Source: Nonomuraea roseoviolacea subsp. carminata
GTDB taxonomy: Bacteria; Actinomycetota; Actinomycetes; Streptosporangiales; Streptosporangiaceae
DNA length: 64,000 nt
Direction: 5' to 3'
NCBI RefSeq assembly: GCF_024172185.1
Contig: NZ_JAMZEC010000001.1
Location: forward strand, 7,725,001 to 7,789,000
A program made the translations under genes and the position numbers. The notes below the pieces were generated by a model, which saw only the letters and a list, made by a program, of their open reading frames with translations, did not search any database and was not told the DNA's origin. This document shows, one piece after another, positions 1-7,290 of the stretch. Positions within the stretch are counted from its first letter, which is position 1. The number at the start of each line of letters is the position of its first letter.

Positions 1-220
1 GTCCATCGGCGACTACTGCCACGCGCGGGTCAGCTCGTCCTCCTGGATCGGCTTCTACGAGCCCGGAGGGCTGCGCTGCTACGCCGGCGGCATGGGCGGA
101 GCCCTCCAGTACGCGGGGTCCGGCGATCCGTACCTCGCCTGCAAGTACCTGACGACCGACGTCGTCATGAGCGCCTCACGCGGCGCGTCCGACGCCCTGG
201 TCTGCCGCGTCGTGCGCTGA
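1..220 (+). CDS. C-terminal part of a small Cys-containing protein (5' end outside window)
   Basis: The reading frame is open from base 2 to the TGA at 218-220 and gives the last 72 residues of a protein, beginning SIGDYCHARVSSSSWIGFYE. Four cysteines (DYC, LRC, LAC, LVC) are spread along the fragment together with many Gly, Ser and Tyr residues, as in small exported disulfide-bonded proteins. The signal peptide, if any, would lie before the window. I do not recognise a family. It converges with the GCS2 gene at 289. Confidence 0.55.
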   Translation, partial: SIGDYCHARVSSSSWIGFYEPGGLRCYAGGMGGALQYAGSGDPYLACKYLTTDVVMSASRGASDALVCRVVR

Positions 221-241
221 GGGGTCGTGCGCCGACGGGCG

Positions 242-263
242 GCCGTCCCCGGCGCGGGACGGC
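242..263. terminator. Hairpin between convergent genes
   Basis: GCCGTCCC (242-249) and GGGACGGC (256-263) form an 8-bp perfect stem with a 6-base loop. It lies between the stop at 220 and the stop of the convergent gene at 289. There is no T tract, as is common in GC-rich actinomycetes, so termination is inferred from position and stem only. Confidence 0.4.
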
Positions 264-288
264 GGCCGGGGGCCGGTCGCGGAGGCGG

Positions 289-1410
289 TCAGGCGCCCGC
301 CTTCAGCGCAGCCGTGCCGGCCCGCGTCTCCGCCACGAGGAAGTCCACGACGTCCTCCATCCGCCCCCGCCGGTCGAGGACCCGGCGCTGGCGCTCGGCC
401 GAGCTGCCGCGCGCCAGCGCCTCGCGCGCCAGGCCCGACACGAGGTCCCAGTCGCCCGCCTCCTCCAGGTACGGCCGCAGGTCGTCCACCAGCCGCAGCA
501 CCACCTCTCCGGCCGGCGCCGGGGTGCCCTCGCGCGGGTCCACCAGCTCGCCCTCCAGGCCGGAGCGGGCCGCCTGCCACGCCGCCGCCCGCACCGGCTC
601 CAGCTGCACCTCGCGCTCCGGGTCCCGCCGGGCGTGCTCCAGCTCGCGTGCCACCAGCGCCCGGAACAGCCCGGCGATCAGCACGATGTCGTCCACGCGC
701 GGGCACGCGTCGCAGACCCGCAGCTCGACCGTGGGCACGTGCGCCGACGGCCGCACGTCGAAGTAGATCATCCCCGGGTCGCTGATCACCCCGGACCGCA
801 CCAGGTCGTCCACCATGCGCTCGTAGTCGGCGGCGGAGCCGTAGCGGCCCATCGGCCCCGAGGTGGGCCAGCGCTGCCACACCATCGTGCGGTAGCTCGC
901 GTACCCGGTGTCGGCGCCCAGCCAGTACGGCGAGCTGCAGCTCAGCGCGAGCAGCGGCGGCAGCCACGGCGTCACCAGGTGCGAGACCAGCACGGCCAGG
1001 TCGCGGTCGGCCACCTCGGCGTGCACCTGCGTGCCGCAGATGAGCTGCTCGCGGGTCAGGAGCTGGTAGTCGTCGAGCATCTGCTCGTAGCGGGGGTCGG
1101 GGGAGACCTTCATGGTGTCCGCGTCGCCCAGCGGCACGCTGCCCGCCGCGACGATGCCCACGCCGAGCCCGTCGGCGACGTCCGTGAGGGTGCCGCGCAG
1201 CGCCACGAGATCGCGCGCCAGGTCCTCCAGGCTCGTGAACGGCTTGCTGTTGGCCTCCACCGCCGATCGCTGCAGTTCCTGCGTGAACCGCTCCTTCGGC
1301 AGCTTGTCCAGCAGGGCACCCGATCGGGAGACCAGGTGCCGTGTGCCGGAGTCGACGATGTGGAACTCCTCCTCGACTCCGACGGCGATCGCAGGCTTGG
1401 AACTCGTCAC
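289..1410 (-). CDS. GCS2-family carboxylate-amine ligase (YbdK-like)
   Basis: 373 residues from the chosen start. The N-terminus carries GVEEEFHIVD, the hallmark of glutamate-cysteine ligase type 2/YbdK proteins, followed by family blocks such as CGTQVHAEV and FDVRPSAHVPTVELRVCD. Members join the gamma-carboxyl of glutamate (or a related carboxylate) to an amine using ATP; the true substrate of YbdK-type members is usually unknown. The start is the GTG at 1408-1410, preceded by GGGAG at sensible spacing. An upstream GTG at 1455 would add 15 residues but abuts its own purine tract. It follows the STAS gene on the same strand after about 100 bases. Confidence 0.85.
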   Translation of the reverse strand: MTSSKPAIAVGVEEEFHIVDSGTRHLVSRSGALLDKLPKERFTQELQRSAVEANSKPFTSLEDLARDLVALRGTLTDVADGLGVGIVAAGSVPLGDADTMKVSPDPRYEQMLDDYQLLTREQLICGTQVHAEVADRDLAVLVSHLVTPWLPPLLALSCSSPYWLGADTGYASYRTMVWQRWPTSGPMGRYGSAADYERMVDDLVRSGVISDPGMIYFDVRPSAHVPTVELRVCDACPRVDDIVLIAGLFRALVARELEHARRDPEREVQLEPVRAAAWQAARSGLEGELVDPREGTPAPAGEVVLRLVDDLRPYLEEAGDWDLVSGLAREALARGSSAERQRRVLDRRGRMEDVVDFLVAETRAGTAALKAGA

Positions 1411-1514
1411 TGGGGCCACTCCCGGGGAAGGTCGGCGTGTCGTTGCGCCGATCACCTCCCCGAAATGGCGGCTTTCGCACCTCCCATTGCGGCGCGCCAG
1501 GCGAGATCAGGCCG

Positions 1515-1859
1515 TCAGGCGGGCGTGAGCGGGCCGCGGCCCCGGGCGCGCTGCACGAGGTGGTCGTCCAGTCCGGCGGCCGCGAGGAGCCGCTCGGCCG
1601 AGGGGGACAGGTGGGCCAGGCTGAGGGTCCCGCCCCTGCGCTGCAACGATCGCTTGACCGCCAGCAGCACGCGCAGCCCGGAACAGTCGATGAACGACAC
1701 CTGGCTGAGGTCGAGCTCGAGCACGGACACGGAGGGCCCCTCGATCATGGTGTCGAGGCTGGTCTTCAGAAGCTCGGCGGTGGCGAGATCGATCTCCCCC
1801 CGCAGGTGCGCGACGGCGCGCCTTGGCTGGGTTTCCAGGGTGACGTTCAGCGACTCCAT
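1515..1859 (-). CDS. STAS-domain anti-sigma factor antagonist
   Basis: 114 residues forming a single STAS domain. The motif FIDCSGLRVLL at about 57-67 contains the serine (Ser60) that SpoIIAA/RsbV-type antagonists have phosphorylated by a partner anti-sigma kinase. The likely role is partner switching that frees an alternative sigma factor or a related signal relay. ATG at 1859 is chosen because GGAGGATGCG precedes it; an upstream in-frame ATG at 1913 has no comparable site. No kinase or phosphatase partner is visible nearby, so its pathway is unknown. Confidence 0.85.
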   Translation of the reverse strand: MESLNVTLETQPRRAVAHLRGEIDLATAELLKTSLDTMIEGPSVSVLELDLSQVSFIDCSGLRVLLAVKRSLQRRGGTLSLAHLSPSAERLLAAAGLDDHLVQRARGRGPLTPA

Positions 1860-2328
1860 CGCATCCTCCAGATGGATCGGCCGACGCAGACTCCACAAAA
1901 GCCGCGTGTGCATCGCAACGCCACCATATTGGCCTCCCAGGTGTCACCCTCGGATCCGTAAAATCCTGGCCTCCGTTGGCCGACGCTCCGCACGAAAGCC
2001 CTTCTGGGCCGGTGATTCCGACTTCTCGCCGCCGTGGGAACGGCGGCGAGAAGTCGGATTCGCGAGGTTTGCGGAGGCATGCCGGTGAGGTTAGGGTGCC
2101 GGATGTGACTGCCGGGTCGGCCATGGGCCATGAGCGAGTCGGGCGCCCGGCCAGGGCGTGACCGGCGGGCGGGCGAGAGCCCCGCCCCCTTCCCTTCGCA
2201 CCGCGATCCGCCGGTGAGCACCCCCGGACGCGGACCCCATGGGCCTTTTTCCCGCACGCCTCCAGGCGGTCTCCGTCATGCCGCCGCAGGGCTCGCGGGA
2301 GCACGATTCCGGACGAAGAAAGCAGAGC
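1860..2328. other. 469-base divergent intergenic region
   Basis: No convincing gene lies between the STAS gene (leftward) and the nitroreductase fusion (rightward). Open frames here lack start signals and homology. The region is less GC-extreme near 1900-1960 and contains one long hairpin, annotated separately. It should hold both promoters, but I could not assign confident -35/-10 boxes. Confidence 0.5.
2017..2058. repeat. 18-bp perfect inverted repeat with 6-base loop
   Basis: The arms are 2017-2034 and 2041-2058; the left arm reads TCCGACTTCTCGCCGCCG. The loop is TGGGAA. It lies between the 5' ends of two divergent genes, so it does not end either of them in the usual sense. It could be an attenuator-like leader hairpin, a protein-binding palindrome or a small mobile palindromic element. 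Confidence 0.75.
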
Positions 2329-3171
2329 ATGCCGAACGATTTCAACCAGCAGATCATCGAGGAGTTCCGGGCGAACGGCGGCCGGGTCGGAGGCCCGTTC
2401 GAGGGAGGGCGGCTGCTGCTCCTGACCACCACCGGCGCCCGGACCGGCGCCGCGCACACCACGCCGCTCGCCTACCTGCCCGACGGCGACCGGGTCCTCG
2501 TCATCGCCTCGGCCGGCGGCGCGCCGCGCCACCCGCACTGGTACCGCAACCTCCTGGCCGACCCGCGGGTCACGGTGGAGAACGGCGTCTTCACCTTCGA
2601 GGCGGAGGCCGTCGTCCTGGAGGGCGCCGAACGCGACGCGGCGTTCGCGCGGGCCGTCGAGACCGACCCCGGCTGGGCCGCCTACGAGTCCAGCTCGGGC
2701 CGCACCCTGCCGGTGGTGGCCCTGGAGCAGGTGCCGGGCGTCATGCCCACGCCCACCGCCGCGTCGTTCGGCCAGACGCTCAAGGCGGTCCACGACGCGT
2801 TCCGGCGCGAGCTGGGGCTGATCCGCCAGGAGATCGCCGCCGGCGGGCCCGGGCTCGGGACGCAGCTCCGGGTCAACTGCCTCAGCGTCTGCGGCAACCT
2901 GCACCACCACCACGTGATGGAGGACTCGGGGATGTTCCCGTCGCTGGCCGGGCGGCGTCCCGAGCTGGCGCCGGTCATCGAGCGGCTCGGCGAGGAGCAC
3001 CGGCGGATCGCCGAGCTCGTCGCCCGGCTGCGGGAGGTCGTCTCGGCCGAGGGCGCCGAGCCCGCCGCGGTGCTGGCCGAGGTGGACCGGCTGACGGAGG
3101 AACTGGAGGGGCACCTGACGTACGAGGAGGAGCAGCTCATCCCCGTCCTGGACGGCGCCGCCACCGCCTGA
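2329..3171 (+). CDS. DDN-type nitroreductase domain fused to a hemerythrin (HHE) domain
   Basis: 280 residues, two domains. Residues 5-135 match the deazaflavin (F420)-dependent nitroreductase/quinone reductase family: GRLLLLTTTGARTG, then TPLAYLPDGDRVLVIAS and HPHWYRNLLADPRVTVE. Residues 150-275 form a four-helix HHE domain with plausible di-iron ligands His155, the His run 192-195, Glu198, His224, His262 and Glu266. The fusion suggests F420H2-linked redox chemistry beside an oxygen-, NO- or iron-sensing di-iron site. The start ATG at 2329 begins MPNDFNQQ, as in family members; an upstream ATG at 2239 adds 30 non-conserved residues. It converges with the sugar-binding lipoprotein gene 16 bases away. 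Confidence 0.85.
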   Translation: MPNDFNQQIIEEFRANGGRVGGPFEGGRLLLLTTTGARTGAAHTTPLAYLPDGDRVLVIASAGGAPRHPHWYRNLLADPRVTVENGVFTFEAEAVVLEGAERDAAFARAVETDPGWAAYESSSGRTLPVVALEQVPGVMPTPTAASFGQTLKAVHDAFRRELGLIRQEIAAGGPGLGTQLRVNCLSVCGNLHHHHVMEDSGMFPSLAGRRPELAPVIERLGEEHRRIAELVARLREVVSAEGAEPAAVLAEVDRLTEELEGHLTYEEEQLIPVLDGAATA

Positions 3172-3187
3172 CGGTCGCGCCCCGCGG

Positions 3188-4345
3188 TCAGGGCCGCCAG
3201 ATCCGCTCGTAGGCGGCGCGGTAGCCGGGCGGGTCCCAGGACGAGGCGCCGTCCACGTTGTCCGTCGTCGTCAGGTGGACGTGCGGCACGTACCCGCTCG
3301 GCGGCGCCCCGGCGAACGCCCGGTTCAGCTCGTCCACGAGCTGGTAGCCCTGCGCGTTCAGCGGCTCGGGGACCGTCGCCGCCTGGTACTGGCGGGTGCG
3401 GACCCGCTCGAACGCCGACGGGTCGCCGTCGCCCGCGCCGATCGCGTACGGTGCCCCGCCCCCCGGGAGCCCGGCGGCCCGCAGCGCGGGCGCGGCGTCG
3501 GCGAAGTAGAGGTCGTTGATGGCGGCCGAGTACGTCCACCGCTCGCCGAAGCGCGCCAGCAACGAGGACACCTCCTGCGGGGTGCGGGTTCCCGCGTCCG
3601 GCAGCGGGATGTTCTCGTACGAGAGCAGCCTGACGCCGGAGCAGCCGAGCAGCGTCCGCTGGATCAGCCGGGCCTTGCGCTCGGCGAACGGGATCGACGA
3701 GTCGGTGAACAGCACGACGCCCGCGTCGCCGCCCGACCTCGCGATGATCCAGTACGCGGCGATCCGGGCGACGTCCTCGACCCGGGTGGTGACGTTGGCG
3801 AACAGCTTCGGGTCCGCGCTCGGACCGGGAGCCCGGGTGGCGTGCCAGCCGACCAGCGTGATGCCCGCCCGGTTCGCCTCGCGCACCTGCTGGGCCACGG
3901 AGCCCGGGTCGAACCCGCCGATCACGATCCCGGACGGGCGCAGCGCGACGGCCTGGCCGAGGGCCGCGCGCACGCCCGCCGGGGTGCCCTGGCCGTCGAT
4001 CACCCGGACGTCCCAGCCGATCCCGCGGGCCGCCGCGGTGACGGCGGAGGCGGCCCCGGCGACGCCGGGGTTCGTCATGGTGGCGGCCACGTACACGACG
4101 CTCCTGCCGGGCACGGCCCGGGGGCCGGTCCTGGGCCCGTCCCACGGAGTGGCGCGCTGAGCCAGGCCGACGGCCCGCCGGGCCTCCGCCAGCACGGCGG
4201 GACAGGGGCGCGGCGGCCCGCCGGGCGCGGGGTCGGAGGGGGAGCCGGGCGCGGGGTCGGAGGGGGAGCCGGGCGCGCAGCCGCAGGTCAGCGCGGCGGC
4301 GAGCGCCAGCGCCGCCGCGGCGCCGGAGAGCCGGGCGCGGATCAC
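3188..4345 (-). CDS. Sugar ABC transporter substrate-binding lipoprotein
   Basis: 385 residues. A short basic start, a hydrophobic stretch and cysteines at 21 and 23 (ALTCGC) indicate a lipoprotein signal peptide, although the lipobox is not textbook. The mature part has a periplasmic-binding fold: VVYVAATMTNPGVAGAASAV, then GIVIGGFDPGSVAQQVREAN, as in ribose/xylose-type binding proteins. It is the last gene of a three-gene operon and begins with a GTG overlapping the permease stop (GTGA). After the cysteines comes the Pro/Ser/Asp repeat APGSPSDP, copied in tandem. The solute is probably a pentose or related sugar but is not determined by sequence. Confidence 0.85.
   Translation of the reverse strand: MIRARLSGAAAALALAAALTCGCAPGSPSDPAPGSPSDPAPGGPPRPCPAVLAEARRAVGLAQRATPWDGPRTGPRAVPGRSVVYVAATMTNPGVAGAASAVTAAARGIGWDVRVIDGQGTPAGVRAALGQAVALRPSGIVIGGFDPGSVAQQVREANRAGITLVGWHATRAPGPSADPKLFANVTTRVEDVARIAAYWIIARSGGDAGVVLFTDSSIPFAERKARLIQRTLLGCSGVRLLSYENIPLPDAGTRTPQEVSSLLARFGERWTYSAAINDLYFADAAPALRAAGLPGGGAPYAIGAGDGDPSAFERVRTRQYQAATVPEPLNAQGYQLVDELNRAFAGAPPSGYVPHVHLTTTDNVDGASSWDPPGYRAAYERIWRP
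4221..4268. repeat. In-frame 24-bp tandem repeat (2 copies plus partial)
   Basis: Two identical 24-bp units (4221-4244 and 4245-4268) with a partial third lie just after the lipoprotein cysteines of the binding protein. They encode the repeated octapeptide containing PGSPSDPA, a flexible tether between membrane anchor and binding domain. Confidence 0.8.
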
Positions 4346-5493
4346 GGCTGGTCCCGGCGCTCCCGGTCGGGACGCTCGCCCGCCGCCGCCTCCCACACCG
4401 TGCCGGCCGGCGGATCCGGACGTGCGTCCGCGGATGAGGGAGGAGGGGCCGGTGGAAGGGACGCGGACGGGGGAGCGGGCGCGGGCTCGGCAGCCGGGGG
4501 GCGGGCGCGCATCCGGCGCCGGGCCGACCAGCCGACCAGGCCGACCGCCGCGAGCAGCGTCAGCCCGTTGAACAGCGGCGTCACCCAGAAGTCCGCGCCG
4601 AGCTGCCCGAGCCCGGACAGGCCGACCGCGAGGACGCCCACCGCGACCACCGTGCCCAGCGGGTTCGGCCGGCCGGGCCTGATCACGGACGACCCGAGCA
4701 GGGCGGCGGTGAACGCGGGCAGCAGGTAGTCCAGGCCGACGCTCGGGTTGCCGATCTGGTTCTGGGCGGCCAGCAGGACGCCCGCGAAGCCCGTGACCAG
4801 CCCCGAGACGGTGAACGCGGCGCACACGTAGCGGCGGGTGGGGATGCCGACCAGTTCGGCGGCGCGCGGGTTGGAGCCGATGACGTACAGGTAGCGGCCG
4901 AGGGGAAGCCGTTCGAGCGCCACCCACAGCACGGCCGTCAGCGCCGCGACGTACAGCGCGGGCAGCGGCAGGCCCAGCACCGTCGCGTCGGTCAGGTTCG
5001 TGAACGCGACGGGCAGCCCCTCCGGCCCCGGCACGACGCGGGCGCCCCCGGTCACCCATCCCGTGATCGCGTACAGCACGCTGCCGGTGCCGAGGGTGGC
5101 GATGAACGAGTCGATCCGGGCGAACTCCACGAGCAGCCCGTTGACCACCCCCGCCACCGCCCCGCCCACCAGGACGCCGAGGCAGGCCGGCGGCCACGGC
5201 CAGCCGTCGGTCACGATCAGCTCCAGCGTCACGACGTGCCCCAGGCCGAGCCCGTACCCGATGGACAGGTCGAACTTACCCGTGACGATCGGGACCATCG
5301 CCCCCAGCGCGAGGACCGCGACGACCGCGTTCGTGGACAGGACCAGCCGCAGGTTGGCGGCCGTCGGGAAGGTCGCGGGCAGCGCCAGCGAGAAGACCGC
5401 GAACAGCAGGACCGCCAGCGCCAGCAGCCCGTAGGCGCCGACGAGGCGACCCGGCGCGGAGCGGCGCGGGCGGGCGCGGCCCCCGGCGGCCAT
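4342..5493 (-). CDS. Sugar ABC transporter permease, RbsC type
   Basis: 383 residues with 8-10 predicted membrane segments, starting LVGAYGLLALAVLLFAVFSL. Family motifs for the ribose/galactose-type (BPD_transp_2) permeases are visible: VTGKFDLSIGYGLGLGHV and YVIGSNPRAAELVGIPTRRY, the latter being the cytoplasmic loop that contacts the ATPase. The C-terminal 55 residues after the last helix are Pro/Ala-rich and absent from most homologues. It overlaps the ATPase stop by one base (TGATG) and the binding-protein start by four, so translation of the three is coupled. Confidence 0.88.
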   Translation of the reverse strand: MAAGGRARPRRSAPGRLVGAYGLLALAVLLFAVFSLALPATFPTAANLRLVLSTNAVVAVLALGAMVPIVTGKFDLSIGYGLGLGHVVTLELIVTDGWPWPPACLGVLVGGAVAGVVNGLLVEFARIDSFIATLGTGSVLYAITGWVTGGARVVPGPEGLPVAFTNLTDATVLGLPLPALYVAALTAVLWVALERLPLGRYLYVIGSNPRAAELVGIPTRRYVCAAFTVSGLVTGFAGVLLAAQNQIGNPSVGLDYLLPAFTAALLGSSVIRPGRPNPLGTVVAVGVLAVGLSGLGQLGADFWVTPLFNGLTLLAAVGLVGWSARRRMRARPPAAEPAPAPPSASLPPAPPPSSADARPDPPAGTVWEAAAGERPDRERRDQP

Positions 5494-7151
5494 CAGCGGC
5501 CCGCCCCCGTGACGGCGCGGGTGATCCCGCTGACCGTCAGGGCATCCCCGGTCAGCTCGGCGGTCACCGAGCCGTCCGCGAGGACGAGCGCGCGGTCGCA
5601 GACGTGCGCGATCTCCTCGGCGTCGGCCGAGACCAGCACGACCGCCAGGCCGTCGCGGAGGGCGGCGTCGAGGAGCCGGTAGATCTGCGGGCGGGCGGCG
5701 ACGTCCACCCCCGCCGTCGGCTCCTCCAGGACCAGCACCCGCCGCCCGGTCCCCAGCCAGCGCCCGACCAGCGCCTTCTGCTGGTTGCCGCCCGACAGGG
5801 CCGTGAACGGCAGCTCGGTGCCGGCGGGCCGCACGCCGAGGCGCGCCAGCAGCGCGGCGGCCCGCTCCCGCTCCCGGCGCGGCCCCAGCCAGGTCAGCGG
5901 CGAGCCGCCGCGCAGCCGGGGATTGGCCAGCACGTTCTCCCGGACGCTGAGGCTAGGCGCGGCGCCCTCCTCCATCCGGTCGCCCGCGACCATCCCGACC
6001 CCCGCCGCGACCGCCTCCGGCGCCGAGCGCGGCCGGAAGGGCCGCCCGTCCAGCAGGACCCGGCCGCCCTCCGCGGGCCGCGCGCCGGCCAGCGCCCGCC
6101 CCACGGCGACGTGTCCCGCCCCGGCCGGCCCCGTCAGGCCGACCGCCTCACCGGCCCGCAGGTCGAAGCTCACCGGACCGGCCGGCTCGGCGCGCAGGGC
6201 GCGCACGCTCAGCACGACCTCGCCCGCCTGGCGCCGCCCGCGCCGATGGACGGCCGGCTCGCCGCCGACGATGGCGCGCACCAGATCATCCCGCCCGCCG
6301 CCACCATCACCGCCGGCATCGTCAGCACCGCCGCCATGACCGCTCCTGTGAACGTCGGCCCGGTTACCGCCGCCGTGACGGTCGCCGGCGTCACCGGCGC
6401 CGTGACGGTCGCCGCCATGACCGCCGCTGTCGTCGAGCGGCCCGTGCCGGACGACGCGCCCGTCGCGCAGCACCGCGACGCTGTCCGCCAGTTCGCGTAC
6501 CTCGCCCAGCCGGTGGCTCACGTACACGATGCCGCGCCCCCGCCCGCGCAGCTCCCGCAGCACCGCGAACAGCCGCGCCCGGTCGGCCTCCCCCAGGCTC
6601 GCGGTCGGCTCGTCCAGCACGATCACCTCGGTGTCGCGGGCCAGCGCGCGGGCCACGGCGACCAGTGACCGCTCGGCCCGGGTGAGGTCGCCGGCCCGCT
6701 CGCCGGGGTCGATCCGCGCGCCGACCGCGTCGAGCGCCTCGGCGCAGCGCCGGCGCGCCGCCCGCCGCGAGATCAGGCCACAGCGCAGCGGGTAGCCGGC
6801 GCCGAGCGCGACGTTCTCGGCGACGCTCATCCAGTCGACCAGCGCCGGGTCCTGGTGGACGAACGACATCCGCCCGGCCGCCTCCCGCCCGCCGAGCGGG
6901 TGCCCCGCGACCGCCACCTCCCCGGCGTCGGCGCGGTGGACGCCCGCCAGGATCCTGATCAGGGTGGACTTGCCCGCGCCGTTCCGCCCCACCAGCGCCA
7001 GCACGCTGCCGCGGGCCAGGTCGAGGTCGACGCCGTCGAGGGCGGGGGTGCCGCCGAACCGTTTGCGCACCCCGCGGACACGGACCAGCGGCTCCGGCCC
7101 GGCCCTGCCGGGACGGCCCCTGCCGAGATCGTGGCTGGCGTGGTCGTGCAC
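5493..7151 (-). CDS. Sugar ABC transporter ATP-binding protein, RbsA/MglA type
   Basis: 552 residues with two ATPase halves. The first has a full Walker A (GRNGAGKST) and Walker B (VIVLDEPTASL), with LTRAERSLVAVARAL in place of LSGGQ, as is usual for the first half of RbsA proteins. The second has a degenerate P-loop (GPAGAGHVAVGRAL), LSGGNQQKALVGRWL and VLVLEEPTAGVDV, also normal for the family. The halves are joined by an unusual Gly/His/Asp-rich linker of about 50 residues. GTG at 7151 is preceded by GGAGGGG; an alternative GTG at 7205 has no such site. First gene of the operon. Confidence 0.88.
   Translation of the reverse strand: MHDHASHDLGRGRPGRAGPEPLVRVRGVRKRFGGTPALDGVDLDLARGSVLALVGRNGAGKSTLIRILAGVHRADAGEVAVAGHPLGGREAAGRMSFVHQDPALVDWMSVAENVALGAGYPLRCGLISRRAARRRCAEALDAVGARIDPGERAGDLTRAERSLVAVARALARDTEVIVLDEPTASLGEADRARLFAVLRELRGRGRGIVYVSHRLGEVRELADSVAVLRDGRVVRHGPLDDSGGHGGDRHGAGDAGDRHGGGNRADVHRSGHGGGADDAGGDGGGGRDDLVRAIVGGEPAVHRRGRRQAGEVVLSVRALRAEPAGPVSFDLRAGEAVGLTGPAGAGHVAVGRALAGARPAEGGRVLLDGRPFRPRSAPEAVAAGVGMVAGDRMEEGAAPSLSVRENVLANPRLRGGSPLTWLGPRRERERAAALLARLGVRPAGTELPFTALSGGNQQKALVGRWLGTGRRVLVLEEPTAGVDVAARPQIYRLLDAALRDGLAVVLVSADAEEIAHVCDRALVLADGSVTAELTGDALTVSGITRAVTGAGR
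6369..6422. repeat. In-frame 27-bp tandem repeat in the ATPase linker
   Basis: Two 27-bp units (6369-6395, 6396-6422) differ at only a few positions and are flanked by decayed copies. They encode the Gly/Asp/His/Arg-rich linker between the two ATPase halves (GDRHGAGDAGDRHGGG). Their composition differs from the surrounding enzyme. Confidence 0.7.
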
Positions 7152-7290
7152 AGGCCCCTCCGCGGGGCTCGATCGCCCGGCGGGCGGGCACGATGCGGCG
7201 GCCACGCGGCTCAGGCCGCGCCGCGCGGACGCCCTGCAGCGGCCCGTCCGATGCTCCGTTCATCGTACAGAACTGAAGGTCAAAGGCGTG

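Noticed and set aside
634..2088. Long plus-strand open frame across the GCS2 and STAS genes
   Set aside because: Arg/His/Val-rich shadow of the real minus-strand genes; no family motifs and no ribosome site.
7152..7290. Promoter for the sugar ABC operon with TTGACC box
   Set aside because: TTGACC and TACGAT are present on the minus strand but only ten bases apart, too close for a normal promoter.
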